Below are positions 23,776 to 36,150 of a stretch of 64,000 bases of DNA, piece after piece. The stretch's first letter is position 1, and each line of letters begins with the position of its first letter. Source of the stretch: Moniliophthora roreri. Taxonomy: Eukaryota; Basidiomycota; Agaricomycetes; Agaricales; Marasmiaceae. The DNA lies in the NCBI GenBank assembly GCA_001466705.2, contig LATX02000195.1:62001-126000 (forward strand), written 5' to 3'. Below the pieces are notes generated by a model, which saw only the letters and a program-made list of their open reading frames with translations, ran no database searches and was not told the DNA's origin. The translations under genes and the position numbers were made by a program.

Positions 23776-24787
23776 TCACGTTCAATTGTTCAGAATCATT
23801 TTGGAAATATAAAATATATTCTTGATACAGCTACCTACATTGCCAATAAGGACATCCAGACGAAAAAGTCAAACCCCGAATATGATTTCACTCGTACATA
23901 CCACGCTTTTGTACTACTTTGAATTTCTCGGAGATGTTCAGTCAAACTGTGCTGTCCCTTGAATTCGCATTACCAAAGTCCGACAGTCCCTCCGAGCGAA
24001 CGCTAATGTTGGAATCCCCGCGTTCATGTTCGCAATCACTACTTCTTCCAGAATTGTGGTGGTCGAAACGAAACCCTGGATGCATCGTTAGCATTACTTT
24101 TACGAACGCAGGAAATTGTTGTGCACCAGCTATGGAACCCGAGATATCCTTCACGCAGAACTTGAACGTTAGACCAATACCAGACCACAGACATTACCGA
24201 GAGGTTCAAAGCAGGCCTCGTTAATATCGGCGCCCCCTTCTCATAGTCCCAATGCGATGCTTGTCATGAAAACTGTACAAGAATCATTGAGTGTAATAAA
24301 AGGAGAAGTATAAATCGCTGCATACCTGGTTTTCTGGAAATCGCATCCGTTTCAACTTGTGAAGTGACTGGCTCCTCACTGGCAACGATATACCCTAAAT
24401 GCTTAAGATATCGCGCCAAAATTGTTGATTCCCAAGTACTGAAAGAAGAAGCCGAGTGGACATGGTAGTAGGAAGGGAACGACGTGACGCGCGTGTGACG
24501 ACTGGATTAAATTTTCCTATACAACCACCAGTGACCACGACTGTGGTATCATGCTGCTTCTATGTATCGCTTTCAGATGCATATGTACGGATAGCAATGC
24601 TAGCCTCAGGTATGAAGGAACTTTCCTGGGCTATTGACATGCTTCTGATTGACGCCCAGCCTGCTACAGGTGAACTGCCCTTGAACTGCCATGATGATAC
24701 GTGATTCATAAGAGCGCTCATATGACTTGCAGCAGAAGGTTATGAACGTGTTGAACTCTGCCGGCACGTTCTCTACCCTATTCCCCG
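23776..24787. other. Spacer between the tandem EF-hand/ZZ genes
   Basis: About 1 kb with no complete gene. On the minus strand, 24240-24450 reads as a possible coding piece (STWESTILARYLKHLGYIV...) with a plausible intron at about 24270-24325, but no start or family could be found. It also holds the promoter of copy B. Confidence 0.35.
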
Positions 24788-27700
24788 ATGATGCAGGACG
24801 AAACGAGCACCAACCCGTTTACGAAGCATCCCGAATCCAGTGCCGGCGAGATACAGCAAGATCCTGAAGTGGGCAGCTCCAGAAGGCGAAGGTTTCTGAA
24901 TGCGTTCAAGAGAGCGGGTACGTAAAGCAGTAGACTGTTGAGACCTGGTCTGACGACTTCCGCAGAGGACCGTGCCAGTGAGGCGACGGCAGCTTCAGAT
25001 CGCAGTTCAGCTCAGCAGAAGAAAGGCCCAGAGGTTAGGAGCATGATTAGGGAGTTTGCAGAGACCAGCGAGGTGCTAATGAATGTGTTGGACGAAGTAC
25101 AAAAGTTACATCCATGCATCGGTGCGTGCATCTATACATCGAAGATTCGAATGTGAACATATGTCAATATGGTATCGCTGCCAATACAGGTGTTGCGGTT
25201 ATCGCATTCAAAACAGTCATCAGTCTGGAGCTCAAGAGACGGGATAATGATGATAAAGTGATGGCCTTACTTTTGAAGATTCAGGAAATGATGAAGGTGC
25301 TGGTACAGTGGGTAACGATTTATCTGCTATATCTTATTGTAGCTGAATTAATTTACTAGGCTGCGAGCCATCTCGCCCGAACAGAAGGCCCACGACCAGT
25401 CTTTCACTGTACAAGAAAAGATCGCCTCACTGTGTATTCAGATTGAAGAAGATATCAAGGCGTGCGGAAATTTTTGTGATGCATACTCGAAGAAAGGGAT
25501 TTTCGGTACATATCCATCCTTTGCATCTTATTATTTGATCTAACGAATTTCGCGTGCAGCTAGAATTATCAAAAGTCCGCTATACGAGATTCGCCTGGCT
25601 GAGTTCGGCGACACCTTCGAAGAACGCCAGAGGGAACTCCAGCTTGCACTCAACATATTCACTGCACAGGAGGCCAGATTCACCAACGAGGCACTCTCAG
25701 CCATGAACGATTCACTTAAATCCACTCATGACAAGTTGGATATGCTAGTTGTGTTTCGATCCTTGCAGTCACCTTTCGAGAAAGAAGTCTGGGAGTTTGT
25801 GAGGGCAAAAGGAGGATTAGCGAAGGTGATGGAAGACGATACCGTGACAGCTCGATTGCTCCAGATGCTGAGTAGGTGAGTCATAACCTTCCTTTAACAC
25901 GCGAGATTCTGCTATGACAGTAATACAGAATTCCAAGTGATAGCTCGACAGCGCAGCAGACACCTTGGTCAGGCCCGCGTTCCGGAATTCACGCTCCTCG
26001 ACATGGCCCCGTTGAGCTTCCCGCTGACTCCTGGCCTTCAGCGGGGACGCCATACCGTGCACCTGGAAGCCATATGACCCCGATGAGTCATATTCCAGCT
26101 ATTCCTGACAATCGGTCACATTATACTCCGATGTGGCAAGCATCAAGTATGCTCACTACTGGAACCCCTCAGCGTCCCTCAGTGCATGGTTTTTCGAATT
26201 ACACTCCATGGGCAGCAGCTACGCCTCTACCGGCAGCCAACATGTCTAGTGTACGGCAAAGTCCATGGCATAGCGCGACGCCATTATTTCCCCCTCAGCC
26301 AATGGCAACTCCCGGCGGAGTCCCAGGGGCCTTACCAAGTCATCCTGTAAATACTCCGTTGGGCGGATACGGGACACTTCCAGCTGTCCGTATGCATAGC
26401 TCACATTACCGTAGCGGCCAAGAGCCCAGCGCTGTCCAAATGTCGAACACCCCTGGAGCTTTCTGGAGTCAGATAAGCCAGCTTCGAAAAGAATTAGAAG
26501 AGGATATCGACGAGGAAGTCAAGACGAACCTAGTTGTTTATTTGCGCAAGTTTAATGCACAGCAACGGCAGTTATTGGCGCAGCTTGAGCGTGCGATTGT
26601 ACGACAAGGAGACCGTGTCGTACAAGCTGTGAATGAGGGTCCACATGATAGGATTTATGACAAGGTTTGTACACCAACTCTGAGAATGTTTATGTCAATA
26701 ACTGGGCTTTTCAGGAGCTGCGACAGGTCTGGAAGGACATGGTTCGTTCCCACAGCCCATTATATGGTCCAGGCTGATATTCGCTTCCAGGGATGGCGAC
26801 TACTCGTGCCCACTACCGAATTTGTGCTCACACTACATGACTACTTTGTCTCACAGCACCGAGATATGCAGATATTCGACGTGCATTTCAGTCGGCCACC
26901 TCCACGAGGATCAACAACTGCGGATGTGAAGCTGGCTTTAACGGAGGCTATAGCCGCTGCTAAGAAACGTACGGAGGATAAATGGGCGCTGAAAAGCCTT
27001 ACCGTCACCAATCTTCAACCGATTCAGGAAGTTTTCGATGCCGATGTTAGCGGGTATGTGAGTGTTTGGGAGGCAAATCAGGTGTGTTCTCTACGTCCAG
27101 ATGACTGGAGGTCAGTTTATTTGAGTGTATTATTCGAGAACTCTCTAGCCTAATGGTGATTCTCGTAGTCTTCTTCAGTGGCTGGCGTATTGGGCGTCTG
27201 GTGAGCAGCTTTGTTAGGCTGGCTATATTGGTATGGCTCTTATATCTATCACAGGTCGACATTTTGCCATCTGGCAGTACTCCCAGAGAATATCTGGCAT
27301 TTTGCAAGATATGCACCTTCTGTTGCAAACAAAAGTTCTCCCTCTCAACAGATATCCCATCGACCGTTACTTGACGTGTATGAAGACTTTGAGCAGGATT
27401 CTTTCGTCGACATTGCCCAGCAACGACGCTCCTCAGGGTGAACTCAATGAGAGAATTTCCATGTACACTCAGAAAGAAGAAGAACGAATGGACAATATTC
27501 TGAAAGCTCTTGATTATGAAATTGATGGTCCCGACACTATCGAGCTTATTACGAGCAAATATCATACCGAAAGGGTAAGAGACCTTACAGATATCCCATA
27601 AATTGACGCTGATTTGTTCTTCATCTCAGGATCTCTTCCCACTTATCTATCTGCTATTGCGCCGCCACCTGGCTCTTATACGTTTGGCCTGTGATGTTGT

Positions 27701-29933
27701 CTTCGACACAGACGAGATGAATATACCCACCCGGTCGCTCGAAAATATCTTCAAAGCAGTGGAAGCTCGGGTTTCTTCACTTGAAAGTCAGTCTTTCTTT
27801 TGACTGATGGCCGTCGCTTACTCACTTGGTAATGACTAGCATTATTCCTACAACGTGGCCTTCACCCTCTTGCAGTATTGCCCACCTTTGCATTCGGAAT
27901 GGTACGTCGCCTTTTCCGCTTGGGGAGGCTTTCGGTAACTGTTTGAGCAGTACCTTTATGTTTATCAACAATATGAACCGATTTACGCCACAACAGAGAC
28001 GAAGAAGGAAGGCGACCTCAACGACATATCACCGGCACCAGTCGACTGGTTAAGGGATGGAGTGCACGAAGTGGAACCTGAACTGGTCCACGACAGTGAC
28101 GCTGACCCCATCGAATTTGAAGCATGTGTTGGAGACGTGATGAACGGCTGCTGGAGTGGATACTTTATGAACGCGGAAGGGGAAGACGTTCTTGGGCTGG
28201 TGCAGTTTCGGGTGTCTGATTGGGATAAGGATATCGGGTCTTTCAATGGCACTGGGATGTTTGCGAAAGGAAACGTCGTTATTCAGGGCAACTACGACTC
28301 AACTAACAACATCATTGAAGCAACATTCGCTACCACAAGTGATGCAGGAATCGGTGATTCTGGGGAAGATGTCAAATTCACAGTCGCTGGTACTTTGAAA
28401 TCCATCGTGAATGAAGTGAGTCTAGCCTCCATCCGAGTAGCTTTGGGTGCTAAAATCACCCGGACAGTCCAATACACTCCAAACACAGCACACGATCTCT
28501 GCACGGTGGGGTGATTCCGAAGCCGATCTTCCTGGACGTTTGTACTTTTCGCAGACCCCAGCATGGGTCCATCTCCTCAGAGTATCTTTGTCCAACCAGT
28601 ATCCGACAGAGGCATATTACAAACCAGCTGGATGGCGTTGGCGTCTTGCGATACACGCTGTACGTTACCACGTTCGGGCAAAGCATGGAGTTTTGGACCC
28701 AGATGGACACTGTTTTGTTAGGCTCAAGCTGATCCGGAGAGCGGTAGCTCTCTTCAAACACCAACTTCTCATTGGGCCCTTATCGTTCTCCAAGGGGATT
28801 CAAGAGATGGCTAATATCCAGCGTGCGCTGCCTCCATTCTTGATGAAGACGTGTCTCTGGCTAGCACGTGTAGGTTATTGGCCTAGCGTTCATTTGTAAG
28901 CTCAACTCCTAGACACACACACTATCTTATCGTTGCTTATGTGTTCCATTTAGTGATGTAGTCTGCAGTCATTGTGCAGAGATCATTTTTGGGTGTCGCT
29001 ATCTGTACATATCTCATCGCTTTCTGGTTTCGCCAACGTTCTGTCCAGAATGCAAGCAGCCTGGGGGACGGGAAGGATGGTGGACTTGCAGATTGGATGA
29101 AATTCGTATCAAAGCACCACAATTCATACATCAACGGGACCTCGAAAAGCTTGTGCTCAAGGCGAATTCTGTGGAAGATATTGTTCGGCTCAATTATCGC
29201 CCAATGTCAGTCCAAACTCCCCGTTTCGACCTGCCAGCAGGTTTTCATCCGTTCTCATTCACGCCATATACACCTCTGTCTCCCTTCTCCACCGCAAGCG
29301 ATATACAAGACGAGTCTACTTCAGCTAGAGCACAGACCGATGTCTCGTCTCCGGTCTCATCTCCAACTGAAGACAAGAGCGCATTTTCGATTTTTCATTC
29401 ATCACCTTCTCGTTCACCGCCAACTACGCCTCCGTCACCTCTGTCGATGCCCAACCCAAAACGACGGGTCCGCTTTTCGGTGGATGATACCGCTCGATCA
29501 TTCAGCCCGGAGAGTTCGTTACCAGAACTTGCCAATCCAAATTCAACGTTATCATGCGTATCATGCGGTACTAGACTCCCAAATGAAAATGGAGATGCTG
29601 TTTGGGTTTGCTTGGTGTGTTGTAAGTGAACGGTTTATCTTGGAAGCCAATTTTCAACTCATGATGTTTCAAGCGGTGGTTGACACAGAAGAACTCGTCG
29701 GGATCTGTGCGCGGTGTGAGCTCACCAACCAGAAGGGGACCGCACCTGACCTAGTTCATCGTCATGATCATCATCTCGTTCAGGTCAGGCCGTGGCATAA
29801 TCCACTTGACGTACCAGGCTACGATCCCCTGACACCTGGAACCGGCGAGGCGCCTAACAACATCATGCCACCTCTTCGAAACGATTATGCTGGATATCCT
29901 GCGAGTCCTGCTTCCCCCAGACAGACATACTAG
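24788..29933 (+). CDS. Large EF-hand and ZZ-like zinc-finger protein, copy B
   Basis: Tandem paralogue of copy A with the same domain order and matching intron positions. The start MMQDETSTNPFTKH precedes a basic stretch (SSRRRRFLNAFKR). Core motifs: IREFAETSEVLMNVLDEVQK, FKTVISLELKRRDNDDK, IKACGNFCDAYSKKG, then a Pro-rich linker (APSHPVNTPLGG-type sequence). The EF-hand loop DADVSGYVSVWE has canonical calcium ligands at 27039-27074. Next come PLNRYPIDRYLTCMKTLSRI, a beta-rich part (GYFMNAEGEDVLGLVQFRVS), and two zinc modules. The first has CSHC...FCPEC...WWTC with ligands complete. The second has CVSCG...WVCLVC...ICARCEL and a His-rich end (HRHDHHLVQ), matching ZZ-type spacing. The protein is near 1,250-1,300 aa. 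A calcium-sensing scaffold or signalling role is inference from domains only. Confidence 0.82.
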
Positions 29934-30147
29934 ACACACCAACCTTTTTCCTCTGAATCGTCGCGTAATTCTTCCGTATCTCGTATTCTAGTTCCAGTAC
30001 TTACAATCAGTAAAAAGTCGCGTGTTTATCTTATCGCTTTATCTGCCTTGCGATGACGCGGGCATGACATCACCAGCTATTCTTGCCGGCGACCTACATA
30101 AAGCAAACTTGATATTCGTATCCTATCCTCCACAAATTCCTCTGAAA

Positions 30148-30788
30148 ATGTCCTCTACTCAATCTCCGAAACGCACAGAAAATGATCTTCCACCCAAGCG
30201 GAAAGGAAAAGGAATAAAACCAGTCAAGCCGCCACTTCATTCTACCAGGCTAAACAGACTCATATACGTTCTGGTTTTCCTGTCAACGCTCTTGAGCGCA
30301 TATTACTCTTATCGACTTGTGCAATGGAAGACGGAAGTTGGAGGTTGGTGGAACCTAGCGCTAGGAAGGAAACCCGCGCAGGTATGTTACACGTGGCCAG
30401 ACATGATCTCGGGGTTTTTGATGTTCACTTGTAGATGATGCATGATACCACTAGAACCGCTGAAAACAGAAGACCTCACGCGAATACCGAAGAAAGTGTC
30501 GAGGATCGTATCAACGCATTAGCGTTGGCGCTTGGCATGCCACCTCAAGATCTCGCGCGAGCTATTGCAGGTGCCGTCAAGGAGTACGTTCCGCCGGCCA
30601 GTTTGACGAGTATCAGGGAGAGGGAGACTGCTGGACCAGCGGTAGATGTTCTGCTGGGAAAGAAGGCGGCTCCAAAAGGAAGCGAAAACTCCCAAAGTGA
30701 TGCAGATGTGGCTCAAGAGGCGAAGGAAGGTGCAACAGGAGTTGTGGAAGGTGTCATGGATAGTTTCGTTGGTATGGACGAACCATGA
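30148..30788 (+). CDS. Small single-TM hypothetical protein
   Basis: Two exons, 30148-30381 and 30435-30788 (53-nt intron), encode 195 aa. A basic, Pro-rich N-terminus (PPKRKGKGIKPVKPPLHS) leads into one transmembrane helix (RLIYVLVFLSTLLSAYYSY). After the membrane comes WWNLALGRKPAQ and an acidic, Ala-rich soluble tail with a helix around EDRINALALALGMPPQDLAR. No catalytic motif is visible. The layout suggests an organelle or ER membrane-anchored protein with a positive-inside N-terminus. I do not recognise the family. It is about 200 bp downstream of EF-hand/ZZ copy B on the same strand. Confidence 0.8.
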
Positions 30789-32764
30789 GCAACAAGCGAG
30801 GACTTTTCATTAGTAATCTAACCTCAATGTATAATATACACACTGGATCGAGAGTTGAGGACAGAGTGTTTCGTTAAGAACGGTGTATTCAGTCGACCCC
30901 TGCTCAACGAACGTGACTTTCACAGGCATAAACATGATATAAAGGTGAATGAAGCAGACGAACATATCTTCTATTCTTAGACTGAATGTCGACACACTTC
31001 AATGCTGAAATAGACTCCAAGTCGGCTTGGGTCGCGATTCTGCCACCGGCCATTTAGCATCCAATGAACGCCGTTGCAAGGTGAGCTCGTGAGTTGTTAC
31101 CGTGGAATACCAGCGGAAGTCGAAACTCACAAATCCAAAGTTGTTCTGACAATCACAACAGACTGGAGCAGGAGCCGCAGCCGATTCCTAGAGGAATACT
31201 TAGCACATGACGACGTGCTTGAATATGTACGTTGAACTCACGGAGGTCAGTCCAGGACGTTAGCCGTCGTAAAGACCAATAGTGAGAAGGAGATTTCCAC
31301 TATTCTGGTCCATATTTCGTTCGAATGCAGTAGCACAGCGAGCGATGTTTTGGTCCTACCATATGTCAATCATGATTGCGGTAAACTCTGACGACAGTGG
31401 ACACGTACTGGTTTACTGCTAGGGGTGATGGATGTCCTAAGGAGCGACGTGAGTTCAAGACCGACGGCGAATTGGGGGATTTGGCGGACGGTTGCAAGAT
31501 CAACATATTCGGCATCAACCAAGATCAAAAGTCGGGGGATCCCATCCCTGCTGTTTCCAGTTCAACACCGCAGTCATGGAAAAAGATGTTTCTGTTAGGC
31601 CCGCTGACATGCGTCACCCCCTCCTACATTGAGAACGACGTTTCAGTGTACATTCTTGTTGACCGTAGATACACCCAAACTCACCAGTCGCGCCTTTTGG
31701 ATCACAGTCAAGAGCTGCACCGGAGACGGAAAGAACGAATGTTAATGTGAGCATTCTGACATGTTTTCTATCGTCGTGACCTCTTCCGGTTATTCCAGTC
31801 TCGGGAGAGGCAAAACGCTAAACGTCCTCTTACATCGGCTCGGTATTGTGCCATCGGAGCTCGTGGATGTAACAAAAAGGCAATTCGGGATGGCAACCCT
31901 GTTGCTTTGGAGGATGAATATCAACGATGAACGGAAAGGAATGAGTCGGTGCCCGAGATACTAGGGTAATTGGCTGATGACCGTCAGAATCTGAGGGACA
32001 ATAAATGTACTCTAGCTGCGTACCCTTGGTCCCAATACCGACCACCTCGAGTTACTAGTCCTTGCCCCTGGTCCTGAAAAACTTCCCGAGTAAGTACGAA
32101 GCCAAGGATCTCTACTGGAATTCAGGTACAGTAATACTTTGCGGAGACAGGGAGAAGGGCGAAGAGCGAAGTCTTGCATGCGAAACGATTGTAATCTTAT
32201 CGTGCTGGACACGTGGAAATCTCCGCTCCAGCCAAGGCCGGGCACTGGCAGTTGACTTTTAACTCGTTTGCTTGAGCTGTCACCCTAGTACAAGGTTTTT
32301 TTCGTCGGGTTTTCACTTATCCAGTGTCCGGGCTTTTGAAAGGAGATCGGCAAGGTCGTGTGTCACGGTGGTGTCCTCAAATCTTGCCTCAAATCCTACC
32401 TCTTGCTGCTCGCGGAACGTAGGAACATGTCACTTCGATACTAGTCCTTGGTTTTCAGCGCTCTGGCTTTCTGACTCCTGCGCGTCACATATTCTGGGAA
32501 CTGTGGATGATCATGAGCTCGATCTATCGCTCTCCATTCTAGCAGTCATTCAGAAATACGTCAACCTACTACAGAAGAGGCGCTCGCACTCTGACACGCC
32601 CTGGGAGAAAAAGATACCAAGGCGCCTACACGCAAATTTTTATGTACCTTTTTTCATGGATTTATGGGCGCTGACAATAGAAAGCGTTATTCGGTTCCCA
32701 TAGCTACACTTCCAACTTCCCTTCCCTCCTTACAACGCTCCCAGTGGCTCTGAAAGTCCTCCCG
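30789..32764. other. Mostly non-coding stretch
   Basis: Aside from the doubtful two-exon model at 31397-31964 I see no gene. Coding-like tracts appear in more than one frame around 31390-31760 (for example a Cys/Trp-containing piece ending TGDGKNEC), which suggests old, decayed coding sequence. Confidence 0.35.
31397..31964 (+). CDS. Doubtful two-exon hypothetical gene
   Basis: An open frame at 31397-31746 joins, through a 52-nt GTGAGC...CCAG intron with a CTGAC branch-like site, to a second open frame ending with a stop at 31964. Codon use is not clearly coding, the first codon is GTG unless an upstream exon exists, and no domain is recognised. It could equally be a decayed gene. Confidence 0.22.
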
Positions 32765-33510
32765 ATGAATATCAGTCATTGCAAGGATTTCGATGTCAAG
32801 GTGGAAGGAGACGTTATCAGCAATTCTGGAGATCAATATAAAACATACAACTATGGGGACTACAACACTACGAATAATGGTTGTTATCGAGGTAAAGTAG
32901 CCCATTTTCCATCTTCCTCGAAGAAGCGCGCTCATTTTTTCCCTGCAGAATCTAGGACTAGAGACAGTGAATACTATGACAGTGAGCAGGAGTATGAAAG
33001 GCCAGGAGCCAGACGCCGAAGTGAGCTTTGACCTTATGACTGTGTCTCTCGCAGAGGCTGAAGTCTGATAATTACTACAGAGAAGACTCAGTATGACCGC
33101 TCACGGGGCCATCCGTATGCGAATATGAACCGGCGAGAATACAGAGCTCAGCACCGCAGTGAGTTGTTCGACTTTGTAGTATCGGCTCTTGAAAGCTGAT
33201 GCCAGTCTGGCAGGAAACCGCTTGGACAGTAACACCCCTGGACCTCCTCGAATTCAAAACCGTCCCGCTAATCGCGATACTCGCGGCGGCCGTGAACAAA
33301 GGCAGCCAGACAGTACAAGAGCATATAGTGATGTCCCTTCTTCACGCATACCACCAGCTAGGGCCGCGGGAGGAGCTGCCGCTCATCGAGCAGCATCTAC
33401 AATACTGTTTGCGGGACCTGATAGTACAATGTAAGCAATCGGTATGTTCCGCTCTATTGAATACCAAATCACTGAGTGACATAGTTCGTCCTAGCACATA
33501 TACGGAATAG
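32765..33510 (+). CDS. Small protein with Asn/Gly/Tyr-rich N-terminal motif
   Basis: Five exons (32765-32891, 32949-33020, 33081-33158, 33206-33430, 33485-33510) all joined by phase-1 GT-AG introns give 175 aa with no frame break, which strongly supports a real gene. Residues 1-42 (FDVKVEGDVISNSGDQYKTY, then NYGDYNTTNNG) resemble short Asn/Gly-rich beta-prone segments found at the start of many agaricomycete NACHT/STAND and related proteins. The middle is highly charged and Tyr/Arg-rich (SEYYDSEQEYERPGARRR). The last third is a helical hydrophobic part (LLEFKTVPLIAILAAAVNKG). No NTPase domain follows. Function is unknown; a role as a short signalling or amyloid-forming partner is speculation. 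Confidence 0.62.
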
Positions 33511-33646
33511 ATCAATTGGTGTAACTTTTAGCAGCATAGGGTCCTTAAGGTTTATATTATATGTACTAGATCTACATGACATGCTATGATATAAGTGTAT
33601 GGTATACAATGTACAACTGTCGGATATAAGTGTTCCCAAATTGGTA

Positions 33647-35602
33647 TCAATCCTCTACAAGTAACCGCCGATATGGCCTGTACTGCATTCCGAATTGTTC
33701 TAACACAAGCTTCCTCCAATACTCTGGGTCCGAATCTCTTGCATACGCTTCATCAACGCTCAGTGTCCCTTGATCATACTGCTCACTCAGATAGTCCTCT
33801 GCACGCTTGAAAAACCCAAATATATCCAAATTCTCTTTCAACCACTTCTCGTGTTCCTTATCCACCATTCCTCGTCCCGGATACCTCGAACACAACCTAA
33901 CTTCCTTCAGTGGCGAGCCACCGTATTTGCGGAACTGAACGAGATGCTTCAGCCGTTCGCCGTTGATAGGTCCCCAGGTGTACAGCTTTTCCAAGTTGGG
34001 GCAATACTTGACGGCGTAATCCTCCTCCAGCTCCCCTTCACGGCCAGTGTCGTCGAGTAACAAATCGATCCACTTGTCACTTTCTATGTGTAGCTCACGT
34101 AGGTTGACAAGCTGCTCCAATATGTTTTTTGGGTATTCCTCGAAGGAACAGGGCAGTCCATATATAAGGAGTTGTCGAAGACTGAAGAGTGTAGACTCAC
34201 TACGCCCTGGTAATGGTCTGCATAACGCGTCCACGAAGTCCGTGTACTCCCCGTCGTCTTCATCGAAATGGATATCGAGCGTGACAAGGTTGGGGAATAC
34301 GAACATAGGGAAGAGTTTCTCGATATAACGAGGCTCTTGGACGCGGAGTTGGAGGCGTGTTATCGAATTGGAGTATATTGGGGCCGCTGGGCTGTCGATA
34401 TCCAATTGAGGGCCAGAGTAGTAGAGGTTGAGGTGCTCTAGTGACTCGGCGGACGCGATAATTCTAGAGAATGTTTCGAGTGATGGGCGGCTGGCTTGGA
34501 AGGCGAAGGTGAGCTTGAGGAGACGACCACTCCAAAGAGGCGTTAATAGAGACGAATCCCAATCCAGGCCCATCCCGCCGATTGAGAATACCTCGAGTTG
34601 TGGGGTATTGCCTTCGAAGGGGACGTATGCACCTGGTCTGTCCTCGTGGATCCGATCGTCGTTCAGGGCGTGAACGAACATCAGCTTCTTGAGCATAGGT
34701 GCACAATCGCATTGGGCAAGACATTCGAGGATCAGGTGTAGACGTTCGTAGATGTCTGAACCAACTATGAAGGTCTGCCATCGCCCAATATGGGGTAGGA
34801 TGATTTCGAGAAATTCGGATATGCGTGAATGGTTCAATCCAGAATCGGGCCAAATGTCGTCGCTGCCGGGTACGCTTATTGCGTCCTCCGAGTCTGACCA
34901 GGTTAAAGCATGGTCATTATGCATTTGACCATCCATTATGTCGTCGTCCAAAGACACCTGATCATCGATATCTCCTCGTTCCATTTTATCTGTCATACAC
35001 GCCATGGAGATCGTTAAAGGCATATCCTTCGATCTCTCAATCCAGACAGCTGTGCGAGCAGGAGTCGAGGAAGAGTTTATGATAATTTGTGTCCACAATG
35101 TCGCTGTTTGTACTGACACTTCACGCCATCGTCTGAGTAAAGAGAATTAGCAACAGCAGATCATCGAGATGTTGAACACGCACCGGCATACATGAGAAGC
35201 AATGACCTGAAACGGTAGCTTGAGCCATAGATCATGTCCATCCTCCCCTTCAACCTGAGCATCCATCTCATCTTCCTGGTCCTCTTGCGTCCCATTCTCC
35301 GCAAAACTCTTCACACAGTTCTCTAATCGAGACAGATTATCCTCGAAAACCTGCAACCGTGCGTCTGCCATAAAATCCTCAATGTCGTAATCATCCATTT
35401 GCTTTCCCAATTCAAATATGTGAGCAAGGAGCTCATTTGGCAAAGAACCTATTGGACATCGACCGACTGGTGGTGAAAACGGATCGTTGGCACGCATGTG
35501 CTGAAAGACGCGTTGCATGACCTGGAGAGGTTGCTCGCGGGTCGCCTCGATTGCAGATTGAAAGAGTTGTTTCCTGACTCGATTTCTGAATGTGTTTACC
35601 AT
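33647..35602 (-). CDS. F-box protein with LRR-like C-terminus
   Basis: Probable SCF substrate receptor, 634 aa, two exons (35184-35602 and 33647-35132) joined by a 51-nt intron. The F-box is at about residues 48-145, split by an acidic insert: CPIGSLPNELLAHIFELGKQ, then LPFQVIASHVCRRWREVSVQ and TATLWTQIII. This is the usual agaricomycete F-box-like pattern. The long second exon has irregular leucine-rich segments (for example NLVTLDIHFDED, NLRELHIESDKW, NLEKLYTWGPIN) that fit degenerate LRRs. It is single copy in the window. It is tail to tail with the small gene ending at 33510, only about 140 bp apart. Confidence 0.88.
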
Positions 35603-36150
35603 TGCTGATGATGGTTAGGACAAAGTCCTGTCAGACGAGTGTCCCAGGAGCACCGTCACATAGGGATGTCCAGGGCTCGTGCGTGGGAGTTAGATCCCTT
35701 GACGAGATTGCACCGATTTCTGGGCTTTCGCCCGATTTCCTGCCTTCCTCTGCTAACTACCAGAATCCCGCGCCAAACCTACAAAACTCCTCCAATTAAT
35801 CAAGGACATGCAAGGAAGCCATACAGGCAGTAAATATTGCAGGAGAATGGCGTCTAGATTCATTCGCCCACTTCCCGAGTCCGTTCCGTCTTCCCCATTG
35901 TACCCGCGATAATGGAGCTGGAATACCTGAAAAGGTGGAACAATGCCGACGCCTTCGTGTTCACGAATTATGTACTTCGGAAACTTTCCGGTGACCGAGG
36001 TAGCCCATATGTAGCAATGTCGATGGTCAGCGGGTTTATTCTCACTTCGGGAAGATGATGGAAGCTCATGAAAAGACTATATATAGTGCAGGTGCCTGGG
36101 CAGATATCTTGTTCACAAAAGCCCCCACGCAGTCGTCGATCTACCAGAGA
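35603..36150. promoter_or_regulatory. Divergent upstream region with TATA box for AKR gene 2
   Basis: Separates the minus-strand F-box start from the AKR gene 2 start. TATATATA at 36078-36085 lies about 70 bp before the AKR ATG, followed by GTGCAGGT. A near-identical arrangement precedes AKR gene 3, so this core promoter was duplicated with the gene. Confidence 0.6.
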
